Of a stretch of DNA of 64,000 bases, positions 22,976 to 29,440 are shown in pieces; position 1 is the stretch's first letter; every line of letters begins with the position of its first letter. The notes under the pieces were generated by a model that made no database searches, was not told the DNA's origin, and saw nothing but the letters and a program-made list of their open reading frames with translations. Origin of the DNA: Acinetobacter beijerinckii CIP 110307 (GTDB lineage: Bacteria > Pseudomonadota > Gammaproteobacteria > Pseudomonadales > Moraxellaceae); contig NZ_KB849765.1 in NCBI RefSeq assembly GCF_000369005.1, positions 897,881-961,880 on the forward strand. The letters run 5' to 3'. The translations under genes and the position numbers were made by a program.

Positions 22976-22993
22976 TTGCATTGTTCAGTAAGT

Positions 22994-23028
22994 AAAAACC
23001 ATGCCTAAGCGCATGGTTTTTTTATTTT
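22994..23028 (+). terminator. Rho-independent terminator after cysK
   Basis: AAAACCATGC and GCATGGTTTT form a 10-bp stem, followed by a T-tract. The next gene on the minus strand ends at 23038, so it may act in both directions. Confidence 0.88.
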
Positions 23029-23037
23029 TACTTCATC

Positions 23038-23556
23038 TTATAAGGCTTTCTTTAAGGTCTTTTCATGGCGCTTAACTGAGCGTGCATATTTCTTTGCTTT
23101 ATGGCGAGTCCAAAAACTACGTTCATAGCCAGTCGGTCCGACATTGTAATACGCTACTGCCTTAGACCAACTGCCAGCAGACTTGTAATAGCTAGAAAGA
23201 ATATAAGCACCACAGTTGATATTGGTATTTTCATCATACAAATTTCCAGGGCAAGATGTACTCCAATAACTGGAAATAATTTGGCTTAAACCAATCGCAC
23301 CTGTAGGAGAGCGCGCTGAACTATTATAATTTGACTCTTGGCGAATTAGTGCAGCGAGCAAAGTCGGTGAAATATCATAACGTTCGGCACTTTGTACAAT
23401 CATGGGTGATAAACGATTGGCAGTATTTGGAGCAACAGAATAGGCATTTTGCAAACCTGAAGATAATTGACTAGATCGATTGGCAAATGATCCACTTAAA
23501 CTACTGCATGCTGTCATACTGATCGCTATCATGATCAAACTAATTTTTAAAATCAT
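23038..23556 (-). CDS. SLT-domain lipoprotein (lytic transglycosylase family), copy 1
   Basis: A 172-residue lipoprotein: signal MILKISLIMIAISMTAC with a lipobox (SMTAC), then a soluble-lytic-transglycosylase-type domain. The catalytic Glu lies in ALIRQESNYN, followed by GAIGLSQI, CGAYILSSYY and AVAYYNVGPTGY, all standard SLT motifs. It should cleave peptidoglycan glycan strands in the periplasm, probably anchored to a membrane. The start at 23556 gives a clean lipoprotein signal; an open extension to 23673 is unlikely to be translated. A candidate Rsm-like RNA ends 160 bp upstream on the same strand. A paralogue (about two-thirds identical in the domain) lies at 23918-24481. Confidence 0.85.
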   Translation of the reverse strand: MILKISLIMIAISMTACSSLSGSFANRSSQLSSGLQNAYSVAPNTANRLSPMIVQSAERYDISPTLLAALIRQESNYNSSARSPTGAIGLSQIISSYWSTSCPGNLYDENTNINCGAYILSSYYKSAGSWSKAVAYYNVGPTGYERSFWTRHKAKKYARSVKRHEKTLKKAL

Positions 23557-23715
23557 TCCATTGAATTTATTGATACGACTATATTGATCAGTATGATTGA
23601 ATAAGAATTGCAAAATAATAAACCAAAAGTACAAAGATGAATTGATGGTATTAACACCCTGTAAATGAGTCAATAATAGTTATTTTATGATCATGTGAAT
23701 ATCGTCTTCATCTAT

Positions 23716-23835
23716 AAGAAAAGCCCCGACATCCTGTCGAGGCTTTTTCATATTTGGTTTATTGCCGTTAACTCCTGTCAACGACCACGTCCTGTGCTTC
23801 TTGTTGTTCTGAATGAGACTTCCTGTCTCTCTATA
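23716..23835 (-). ncRNA. Candidate CsrA/RsmA-sponge RNA (RsmX/Y/Z-like), copy A
   Basis: This ~120-nt intergenic unit on the minus strand has four GGA motifs, all written ACAGGA, each in a hairpin loop: GAGAC-AGGAA-GTCTC; CAC-AGGAC-GTG; CGTTGAC-AGGA-GTTAACG; and the terminator hairpin GCCTCGAC-AGGAT-GTCGGGGC, followed by TTTTCTT. ACAGGATG in a loop is the known high-affinity CsrA target. The 5' end is set from a -10-like TATCAT at 23847-23842. A GacA-box-like palindrome lies upstream (23892-23909). A second copy at 24603-24721 conserves the structure. No reading frame is present. Family assignment is inference. Confidence 0.78.
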
Positions 23836-23841
23836 ATTGCT

Positions 23842-23878
23842 ATGATAGAGCTTAATACTTTAGTCGTATATTCGCCAA
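23842..23878 (-). promoter_or_regulatory. Promoter elements of candidate RNA copy A
   Basis: On the minus strand TTGGCG (23878-23873) is a -35-like hexamer and TATCAT (23847-23842) a -10-like hexamer 25 bp downstream. With a normal spacer the -10 would instead be TTAAGC or TATTAA near 23850-23857. The same arrangement is seen in copy B. Poor core spacing fits an activator-dependent promoter. Confidence 0.5.
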
Positions 23879-23891
23879 TCACCACAACTGA

Positions 23892-23909
23892 TGTACGTTT
23901 ATGCGTACA
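23892..23909. promoter_or_regulatory. GacA-box-like palindrome upstream of RNA copy A
   Basis: TGTACG-N6-CGTACA is a perfect 6+6 inverted repeat. It matches the GacA upstream activating sequence TGTAAG-N6-CTTACA at all but one symmetric position. It lies 13 bp upstream of the -35-like hexamer, the same distance as in copy B. Confidence 0.7.
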
Positions 23910-23917
23910 TGATGTAA

Positions 23918-24481
23918 TCATAACGCTTCTTTTAAAGTTTGCTCATGACGTTTTACCGAGTTGGCATAGCGATGTGCTTGATTGCGCATGTAGAGACTTC
24001 TTTTATAACCTGTTGGACCGACATTGTAATAACCGAGTGCTTTAAACCAATCACCTGTCGCTTGATAGTATTTTGCAAGAATATATGCGCCACAATTAAT
24101 ATTAATCTGTTCATCATAAAGATTTCCCGAACAAGTCTGTTGCCAAAACTTGGGACGTACTTGGGTCAAACCCACAGCATCTGCTGATGATCTGGCATTG
24201 GCGATATAGCTAGATTCTTGTCGGATCAGTGCAGCAAGCAAATGAGGCGAAATATTATAAGATTCAGCGCTTTGTAGGATCATCGGTGCGACACGATTTG
24301 CAGTCGATGGATGAACAGAAAAAGCCGTTTGAATGCCTTGTGAAAATTGTTGTGAATGGCTGATTGTTGGTGATTTTGTTGTTGAACATGCAACGATGAA
24401 GTAGGTACTAACAACAATAAAGCTGAGTTTAAGACATTTGTTTTGAAACCGATTAAAAGAAAATCTGTATCGCGTTATCAT
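23918..24481 (-). CDS. SLT-domain lipoprotein (lytic transglycosylase family), copy 2
   Basis: This 187-residue paralogue of the gene at 23038 has a longer N-terminus, with a lipobox (FIVAC) after a hydrophobic segment (LSFIVVSTYFIVAC), then the SLT domain: ALIRQESSYI with the catalytic Glu, DAVGLTQV, CGAYILAKYY and ALGYYNVGPTGYKRS. The role would be cleavage or remodelling of peptidoglycan in the periplasm. The ribosome binding site at the ATG is weak. A second copy of the candidate Rsm-like RNA terminates about 120 bp upstream on the same strand. The downstream flank holds the GacA-like palindrome of copy A. Confidence 0.83.
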   Translation of the reverse strand: MITRYRFSFNRFQNKCLKLSFIVVSTYFIVACSTTKSPTISHSQQFSQGIQTAFSVHPSTANRVAPMILQSAESYNISPHLLAALIRQESSYIANARSSADAVGLTQVRPKFWQQTCSGNLYDEQININCGAYILAKYYQATGDWFKALGYYNVGPTGYKRSLYMRNQAHRYANSVKRHEQTLKEAL

Positions 24482-24602
24482 CTTGAAAAAAGTATATCCA
24501 TCCTATAAAAGCACGCGGATAGTAAAAAGTGAACTAGTTTGGGTCAATGATGGTTCATAGGCAAAATCGTTGGTTTTTATATTTTAGGCTTGACTTAATT
24601 TA

Positions 24603-24721
24603 GAAAAAAGAAGCCTCGACATCCTGTCGAGGCTTCTTCGTATTTGGTGCTATCATCAACTCCTGTCGATGACCACGTCCTGTGCTTCTTTTTGTTCTGA
24701 ATGAGACTTCCTATCTCTATG
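24603..24721 (-). ncRNA. Candidate CsrA/RsmA-sponge RNA (RsmX/Y/Z-like), copy B
   Basis: This ~119-nt minus-strand unit is about 85-90% identical to copy A over its length. Four GGA motifs again sit in hairpin loops: GAGAT-AGGAA-GTCTC; CAC-AGGAC-GTG; CATCGAC-AGGA-GTTGATG; and the terminator GCCTCGAC-AGGAT-GTCGAGGC with T6 nearby. In the third hairpin two base pairs differ from copy A on both sides (G-C to A-T and T-A to C-G), which keeps the stem and supports a selected RNA structure. A -10-like TAGAAT (24733-24728) sets the 5' end. No protein is encoded. Confidence 0.78.
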
Positions 24722-24727
24722 TCTTGC

Positions 24728-24764
24728 ATTCTAGATAAGTATTGGCATGCTGTATATGCGTCAA
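24728..24764 (-). promoter_or_regulatory. Promoter elements of candidate RNA copy B
   Basis: On the minus strand TTGACG (24764-24759) is a good -35. TACTTA (24741-24736) follows with a 17-bp spacer, or TAGAAT (24733-24728) with 25 bp. The second matches the arrangement of copy A and would start the RNA a few bases before its first GGA motif. Confidence 0.55.
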
Positions 24765-24777
24765 TCACCTGATTTCG

Positions 24778-24795
24778 TGTAGGCCGTGGCTTACA
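24778..24795. promoter_or_regulatory. GacA-box-like palindrome upstream of RNA copy B
   Basis: TGTAGG-N6-CTTACA matches the GacA box TGTAAG-N6-CTTACA with one mismatch. It ends 13 bp upstream of the -35-like hexamer, the same spacing as in copy A, and lies about 65 bp from the predicted RNA start. Confidence 0.72.
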
Positions 24796-24807
24796 TAGTT
24801 GAATATC

Positions 24808-25038
24808 TCAGTGCTTCAAATTTGCCGTCTTTATTATCCATGCCACTAGCTTTTGAGCAATCGGTGCACAGACTAATACACTTGGAAACGCAAACATCCA
24901 CGCCACAATCCAAGCTGACATCCACATTGAAAAGAAGTTATCAATTAAACCGACCGCTTTAAAGGTGGTAATTCCTGAGATGAGAAATGACATCATGCAA
25001 GATAATATGAATGGAAATAAAAGACTTGCTACTTTCAC
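24808..25038 (-). CDS. DUF2798 small membrane protein
   Basis: A 76-residue protein with two hydrophobic helices (about 1-25 and 40-62), matching the DUF2798 pattern (MMSFLISGITT, AWIVAWMFAFPSVL). The start is taken as GTG 25038, because AGAGGTG lies six bases before it and it begins a few bases after the stop of the upstream flavodoxin gene; an ATG at 25059 would overlap that gene. It is the last gene of a three-gene operon. Function unknown. Confidence 0.72.
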   Translation of the reverse strand: MKVASLLFPFILSCMMSFLISGITTFKAVGLIDNFFSMWMSAWIVAWMFAFPSVLVCAPIAQKLVAWIIKTANLKH

Positions 25039-25042
25039 GTAA

Positions 25043-25606
25043 TCACCTCTGAATTGCATTTAAATTTAATGCAAAATTTTGCCCGAATAATTGGGCAGTT
25101 TTAATATCACCAAAATCAAAAGCATTGGCTGCACTTTGATGTTCAGCTTGTGCCATTAAACCTGACCAAGAACCAAGACGATTGAGTGCTTGAGTGTAAG
25201 GTACACCTTGATGTTGTTCAGGTAGAACAGGATTACCAATCCATATCATACCGTGTTGCATACAAAAGGTGAAAAGTGAAATGAGTGTAGACTGTTTATC
25301 TCCAGCAGGAAGTGATGAAACCGTAAATCCTGCCGAGAGTTTTCCTTTTAGGCTTTGCTTTTTCCATAATGGTCCTGTGAGATCCATCAATTGTTTGAAG
25401 ATGCCTGAGACACCACCTAAATAAGTTGGACTACCCCAAATGAGTCCATCATATTGGGTGATGAGGTCTGGATGAGCCATCAATGATTCCGCTGTAAACA
25501 AATCAATTTGAATATTCTCTACTTGTGCAGCACCTATTTGAATTTGCTCTGCAATAAATTGTGTATGACCTTGGCGGCTATGGTAGATAATTGCAATAGA
25601 TTTCAT
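25043..25606 (-). CDS. Flavodoxin-family NAD(P)H:quinone/FMN oxidoreductase
   Basis: This 187-residue cytosolic flavoprotein resembles WrbA/flavodoxin. The N-terminal FMN phosphate loop is IIYHSRQGHTQFIAEQI, and the FMN ring-binding segment is GLIWGSPTYLGGVSG. It probably reduces quinones or related electrophiles with two electrons. It lies between DUF2938 (14 bp upstream) and DUF2798, all on the minus strand and facing a MerR-type regulator, which suggests induction by a small stress compound. Confidence 0.83.
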   Translation of the reverse strand: MKSIAIIYHSRQGHTQFIAEQIQIGAAQVENIQIDLFTAESLMAHPDLITQYDGLIWGSPTYLGGVSGIFKQLMDLTGPLWKKQSLKGKLSAGFTVSSLPAGDKQSTLISLFTFCMQHGMIWIGNPVLPEQHQGVPYTQALNRLGSWSGLMAQAEHQSAANAFDFGDIKTAQLFGQNFALNLNAIQR

Positions 25607-25620
25607 GGTTTTGTCCTCGA

Positions 25621-26109
25621 TTAGAAAAAATTAAATAATTCAGCGGTGAGAAATAAACCACACCCAAAAATACTGTGATTGATCAAACTTTTGATGCGGT
25701 TAATAAAAGGCTGATGTGTCTTTGAGGCAGCGATACCTAAACCCATCGCGGGTTGCATGATCAGGAAAGGTATCAAAATAGTGATCACACCAAAGGAAAG
25801 TGCAGAAGGAAATTGAGGTTGAGCCAACCAATTTTGGCCTACCACTAAAATAAAGCTAAAAGAGAAAATGACACCAATACTGTAATGAGCAATCCAGCCA
25901 AGTAGATATTCATGTCGAATTTCTGGACTTTGAGCAATGGATTGATGCTGGATTTTTCCACGGAAAATCCAGCCCACCCAACGTCCAAGTAAAGTAAAAT
26001 TTAACGTTGGGATATTGAATCTTTTTAATATCAACAACCAAATATCCATGATCATTGTTGCACCAATACCAAGTCCAAAAATGTAGATCAATCGTTCCAA
26101 GATATTCAT
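25621..26109 (-). CDS. DUF2938-family inner-membrane protein
   Basis: This 162-residue protein has four to five hydrophobic helices. Family features are the early ATMIMDIWLLILKRF segment, GRWVGW, HYSIGV and the late QPAMGLGIAASKTH motif. The family is often found beside flavodoxins and MerR regulators in gamma-proteobacteria. Its role is unknown. First gene of the minus-strand operon, directly behind the MerR-type promoter at 26150-26180. Confidence 0.8.
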   Translation of the reverse strand: MNILERLIYIFGLGIGATMIMDIWLLILKRFNIPTLNFTLLGRWVGWIFRGKIQHQSIAQSPEIRHEYLLGWIAHYSIGVIFSFSFILVVGQNWLAQPQFPSALSFGVITILIPFLIMQPAMGLGIAASKTHQPFINRIKSLINHSIFGCGLFLTAELFNFF

Positions 26110-26149
26110 TTCATCACCTTGAGCCTTGCCAATAAAATCTGATAAATTG

Positions 26150-26180
26150 ATTGTGCAAGTTCAAGTAAACTTGAAGTCAA
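26150..26180 (-). promoter_or_regulatory. MerR-type promoter with 19-bp spacer and operator
   Basis: On the minus strand TTGACT (26180-26175) and CACAAT (26155-26150) are separated by exactly 19 bp, the long spacer characteristic of MerR-activated promoters. The spacer holds a perfect inverted repeat, TTCAAGT-AA-ACTTGAA (26160-26175), similar to SoxR-type operators. It drives the DUF2938-flavodoxin-DUF2798 operon and abuts the divergent merR-like gene. Confidence 0.8.
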
Positions 26181-26189
26181 GGGGTATTT

Positions 26190-26594
26190 ATGGATATTGG
26201 TGAAGTCGCAAAAAAAGCAAAGCTCACGACATCGACATTGCGCTTTTATGAAGAGAAAGGGTTAATCAAATCGATTGGTCGTCATGGCTTACGTCGTCAG
26301 TACGGTAAACAAGTTTTGGATCAACTGGCTCTCATTGCATTAGGGCGAGCAGCAGGCTTTTCATTGGATGAAATTGCAAGCATGTTTGGGCAAGATGGAA
26401 AGCCTGAGTTGAATCGGAAAATGCTGAATGATAAGGCAGAACAATTAGAGCAAATGACACGACGTTTACATTTCATTAGCGAAGGATTGAGACATGCTGC
26501 GGTATGTCCCGCAGAAAATCATATGCAATGTCCGACTTTTCAGAATTTTTTAAAAGCTGCGATTGCAGGCGAATATCAGCCCACAAAACTCTAA
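26190..26594 (+). CDS. MerR-family transcriptional regulator
   Basis: This 134-residue regulator has an N-terminal winged helix-turn-helix (MDIGEVAKKAKLTTSTLRFYEEKGLI), a dimerisation helix (about 80-105) and a short C-terminal tail with CPAENHMQC, two Cys that could sense thiol-reactive or redox signals. AAGGGG lies five bases before the start. It should distort the 19-bp-spaced promoter overlapping its own start region and activate the divergent flavodoxin operon. The inducer is unknown. The Cys layout differs from the SoxR Fe-S cluster. Confidence 0.88.
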   Translation: MDIGEVAKKAKLTTSTLRFYEEKGLIKSIGRHGLRRQYGKQVLDQLALIALGRAAGFSLDEIASMFGQDGKPELNRKMLNDKAEQLEQMTRRLHFISEGLRHAAVCPAENHMQCPTFQNFLKAAIAGEYQPTKL

Positions 26595-26714
26595 ATAAAA
26601 ATGATTTTTAGAGAGTACTGGATTGTATCGCCATAAAGATTTCATTTTATTGAAGTCAAAGCTTCATAAAAACTTGTTCTAATTTTTCTTAATTTTTACC
26701 AAATGTATAAAATC

Positions 26715-27962
26715 ATGAACAAGAAAACTTTATTGGCTTTATTGTGCTGTAGTGCTTTGGCTTTAACGGCATGTAATGATGATCAAGATCAAAAAACATC
26801 GGTCGATCAAGTGACTGAGCCAACCTTGATCTCTTTTGCTAAGCTGCCTGTAGAAACCTATGCGATTGGACCAGATTCAGGCAACGCTGTCAGTGGCGCT
26901 AATGGTATTTATCCACCATTTAAAGGGCAACCTGTACAAGGTTTCTCGGCTGCTTTGAAGAATGAAGATGGTAGTTATATGGCGATGTCTGATAATGGTT
27001 TTGGTACGCAAGACAATTCAGCGGATTATTTATTGCGTATTTATCAAATCAAAGCCGATTTCAGAACAAAAAATAAAGGCACAGGGCAAGTGTCCGTCCA
27101 AAGCTTTATTCAATTACGTGATCCCAATAAGCGTATTCCTTTTGAAATTGTGAATGGAAATACTTCAGAACGTTTATTAACGGGTGCCGATTTTGATCCT
27201 GAGTCGATGCAACGTGCAGCAGATGGCAGCTATTGGATCGGTGATGAGTTTGGTCCTTACTTATTACATTTCTCAGCAGAAGGAATTTTATTGGATGCAC
27301 CAATTGGATTGCCTAATCCTTTAAATTCAATCCAAGAACTACGTTCTCCTCAAAACCAATTTAACAAAGCCAACATCAATTTTGTTGAGCCTTTGGTACA
27401 GCGCAGTGGCGGCTTTGAGGGAATGGCGATTTCTCCGGATGGCAAATATCTATATCCTTTACTGGAAAAGCCATTACTGAATGATGCTACAGGTCAACTT
27501 CTGATTTCTCAATTTGATATTCAGAAGAAAAGTTATACGGGACAATATTATTGGTTCGCTTTAAATAGCAAGGCAACCAATATTGGTGATTTCCAATTGT
27601 TTAGTGACAAAGAGGGTATCATCATCGAACGTGATGCGAGCCAAAATAACCTAGGCGGGTATAAGAAGCTGATACGAGTTACATTGACCGAGCCTAAACA
27701 AATGGTTGTGCGTGAAGATTTGGTGGATTTAATCAAAATTGCCAATCCAAATTTACTCTATGGCACAGCGCGTGATGGGGATATTGGAACAGGTCAGGTC
27801 TTTGCTTTCCCGTTTGAAACGATTGAAGATGTAATTATTGAAAATGGAACGACATTAACTGTATTGAATGACAATAATTTTCCAGGTTCATCGGGGCGTA
27901 ATGCCAAACTTGCGGATGATAACGAAATTATTCAGATTCGTTTGCCGAAAGCATTATTTTAA
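26715..27962 (+). CDS. Phytase-like/esterase-like beta-propeller lipoprotein
   Basis: The 415-residue product has a lipoprotein signal (MNKKTLLALLCCSALALTAC) and a large domain of the esterase-like activity of phytase family: VQGFSAALKNEDGSYMAMSDNGFG, DPESMQRAADGSYWIGDEFGPYLLHF, GGFEGMAISPDGKYLYPLLEKPL and the final VLNDNNFPGSSGRNA. Such proteins are exported and are thought to hydrolyse organic phosphate esters. ATG 26703, four codons upstream, is an alternative start; neither has a clear Shine-Dalgarno. The pairing of Asp/Glu-rich loops is consistent with metal binding. The substrate is not known. Confidence 0.78.
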   Translation: MNKKTLLALLCCSALALTACNDDQDQKTSVDQVTEPTLISFAKLPVETYAIGPDSGNAVSGANGIYPPFKGQPVQGFSAALKNEDGSYMAMSDNGFGTQDNSADYLLRIYQIKADFRTKNKGTGQVSVQSFIQLRDPNKRIPFEIVNGNTSERLLTGADFDPESMQRAADGSYWIGDEFGPYLLHFSAEGILLDAPIGLPNPLNSIQELRSPQNQFNKANINFVEPLVQRSGGFEGMAISPDGKYLYPLLEKPLLNDATGQLLISQFDIQKKSYTGQYYWFALNSKATNIGDFQLFSDKEGIIIERDASQNNLGGYKKLIRVTLTEPKQMVVREDLVDLIKIANPNLLYGTARDGDIGTGQVFAFPFETIEDVIIENGTTLTVLNDNNFPGSSGRNAKLADDNEIIQIRLPKALF

Positions 27963-27977
27963 ACGTCGGGTAAAATT

Positions 27978-28006
27978 AGCCGAAATGGTCATTCCGCATT
28001 TCGGCT
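27978..28006. other. Inverted repeat between phytase-like gene and MFS gene
   Basis: AGCCGAAATG and CATTTCGGCT form a perfect 10-bp stem with a 9-base loop. No T-tract follows on the plus strand, so it may be a factor-assisted terminator, a processing stem or a protein binding site. Confidence 0.55.
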
Positions 28007-28040
28007 GAAAGCGTATACTGATCAGGCAGAAGGAGTCCTC

Positions 28041-29243
28041 ATGTCTGAATCAGTTACGCGCCCAACCCATATTGAATATGGTTCAAAATCGTTTACTGCG
28101 ATTTTATGGTCTTTGTTCTTTGCTGGTTTTGCTTCCTTTTCATCCCTGTATTGTGTACAGCCGATGATGCCGATCTTTGCAAAATTCTTTCAGGTCACAC
28201 CAACGCACAGTAGTTTCCCTTTATCTTTTTCAACCATTGCACTCGCGATTGGTTTGTTGTTCACAGGATTCATATCTGATCGTTACGGACGCAAAAGGAT
28301 TATGGTGTTTGCCTTATTTTTTGTTTCCGTATTATTGTTGATTAGTGCTTCATTTCCGATTTGGGAAATTTTTCTGACTACTCGAATTTTTATTGGCTTA
28401 GCAGTGAGTGGTGTGGCAGCGGTTGCAATGACTTATATCGGAGAGGAGATCGCACAAAAAGATATCGGTTTTGCCATGGGATTGTATATTTCAGGTACGG
28501 CAATTGGTGGAATGGGAGGGCGTTTAATCGCAGGGGTTTTAGTTGATTTTATTTCTTGGCAATCTGCTACTTATATTATTGGTTTTCTAAACCTCATTAT
28601 CGCTTGTTTGTTCTATTTTTTATTACCTAAATCGCAGCATTTTAAGCCTTTTCCCTTTCGATTTTCTCGTTTTAAGGCAGCATTTGAGCAGAACTTAAAA
28701 GATCCAAAACTAAGGATTTTATTTGCCCAAGGTTTTATCTTAATGGGCTGTTTAGTGACAGTGTTTAACTACATTAGCTATCATTTATTAGAAGCACCAT
28801 TTCACTTATCACAAGCATGGATTGGTGTGATTTCGATTGCTTATCTGGCAGGCATTTATAGTTCGCCTAAAGCCGCGCAATGGGGCTTTAAGTATGGACG
28901 AGATAAAGTTCTGCCTGTATTGCTAATGATGATGATGGTTGGGTTATTGATTACCTTAATTCCATCACTTTGGATGATTTTGTTAGGTTTGACGATTTTT
29001 ACCTTTTCATTCTTCGCGGCACATTCGACCGCAAGTAGTTGGGTTTCTGTACAAGCGGTTCAATATCGTGCAGTGGCTTCTTCGCTGTATTTATTTTGCT
29101 ATTACATGGGTTCAAGTTTGCTTGGTAGTAGTGGTGGTTTAATTTGGGAAAAATTCGGTTGGATAGGAATTAATTTGGGTGTAGGGATTGTATTGGCTTT
29201 AGGGCTGATTCTAGCATTACGGTTGAAGTCACGGGATGCTTGA
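28041..29243 (+). CDS. MFS transporter, YnfM-type (DHA1)
   Basis: This 400-residue inner-membrane carrier has 12 predicted helices. The MFS motif A loop between helices 2 and 3 is GFISDRYGRKRIM, and YIGEEIA in helix 5 and the overall YCVQPMMPIF start are typical of the YnfM/arabinose-efflux-like group. It is probably a proton-driven drug or metabolite exporter; substrate unknown. GAAGGAG precedes the ATG. Not obviously in an operon with the siderophore receptor 200 bp downstream. Confidence 0.82.
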   Translation: MSESVTRPTHIEYGSKSFTAILWSLFFAGFASFSSLYCVQPMMPIFAKFFQVTPTHSSFPLSFSTIALAIGLLFTGFISDRYGRKRIMVFALFFVSVLLLISASFPIWEIFLTTRIFIGLAVSGVAAVAMTYIGEEIAQKDIGFAMGLYISGTAIGGMGGRLIAGVLVDFISWQSATYIIGFLNLIIACLFYFLLPKSQHFKPFPFRFSRFKAAFEQNLKDPKLRILFAQGFILMGCLVTVFNYISYHLLEAPFHLSQAWIGVISIAYLAGIYSSPKAAQWGFKYGRDKVLPVLLMMMMVGLLITLIPSLWMILLGLTIFTFSFFAAHSTASSWVSVQAVQYRAVASSLYLFCYYMGSSLLGSSGGLIWEKFGWIGINLGVGIVLALGLILALRLKSRDA

Positions 29244-29409
29244 ATAAAAACAGAAGTATTTCAGTTTGCTGTAGATTCTCCCTTTTCTGAGTATCATGGT
29301 CATTCATGAATAGAATTTGATAGAGTCTTTATTGAAAGCATTGATATGCTTAAGTAGAAAATAATGCATAAAATATGAACATTAATGTTGTTTAAATGTA
29401 AAATATAAG

Positions 29410-29428
29410 GATAATGATTCTCATTTAA
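29410..29428. promoter_or_regulatory. Fur box upstream of siderophore receptor
   Basis: GATAATGATTCTCATTTAA is a close match to the Fur consensus GATAATGATAATCATTATC. It lies just before the ribosome binding site of the receptor gene, so ferric uptake regulator would repress it when iron is plentiful. Confidence 0.85.
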
Positions 29429-29440
29429 TTGGAGAGTCTC

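Noticed and set aside
23557-23673. N-terminal extension of SLT lipoprotein copy 1
   Set aside because: The extension breaks the lipoprotein signal and has no ribosome binding site.
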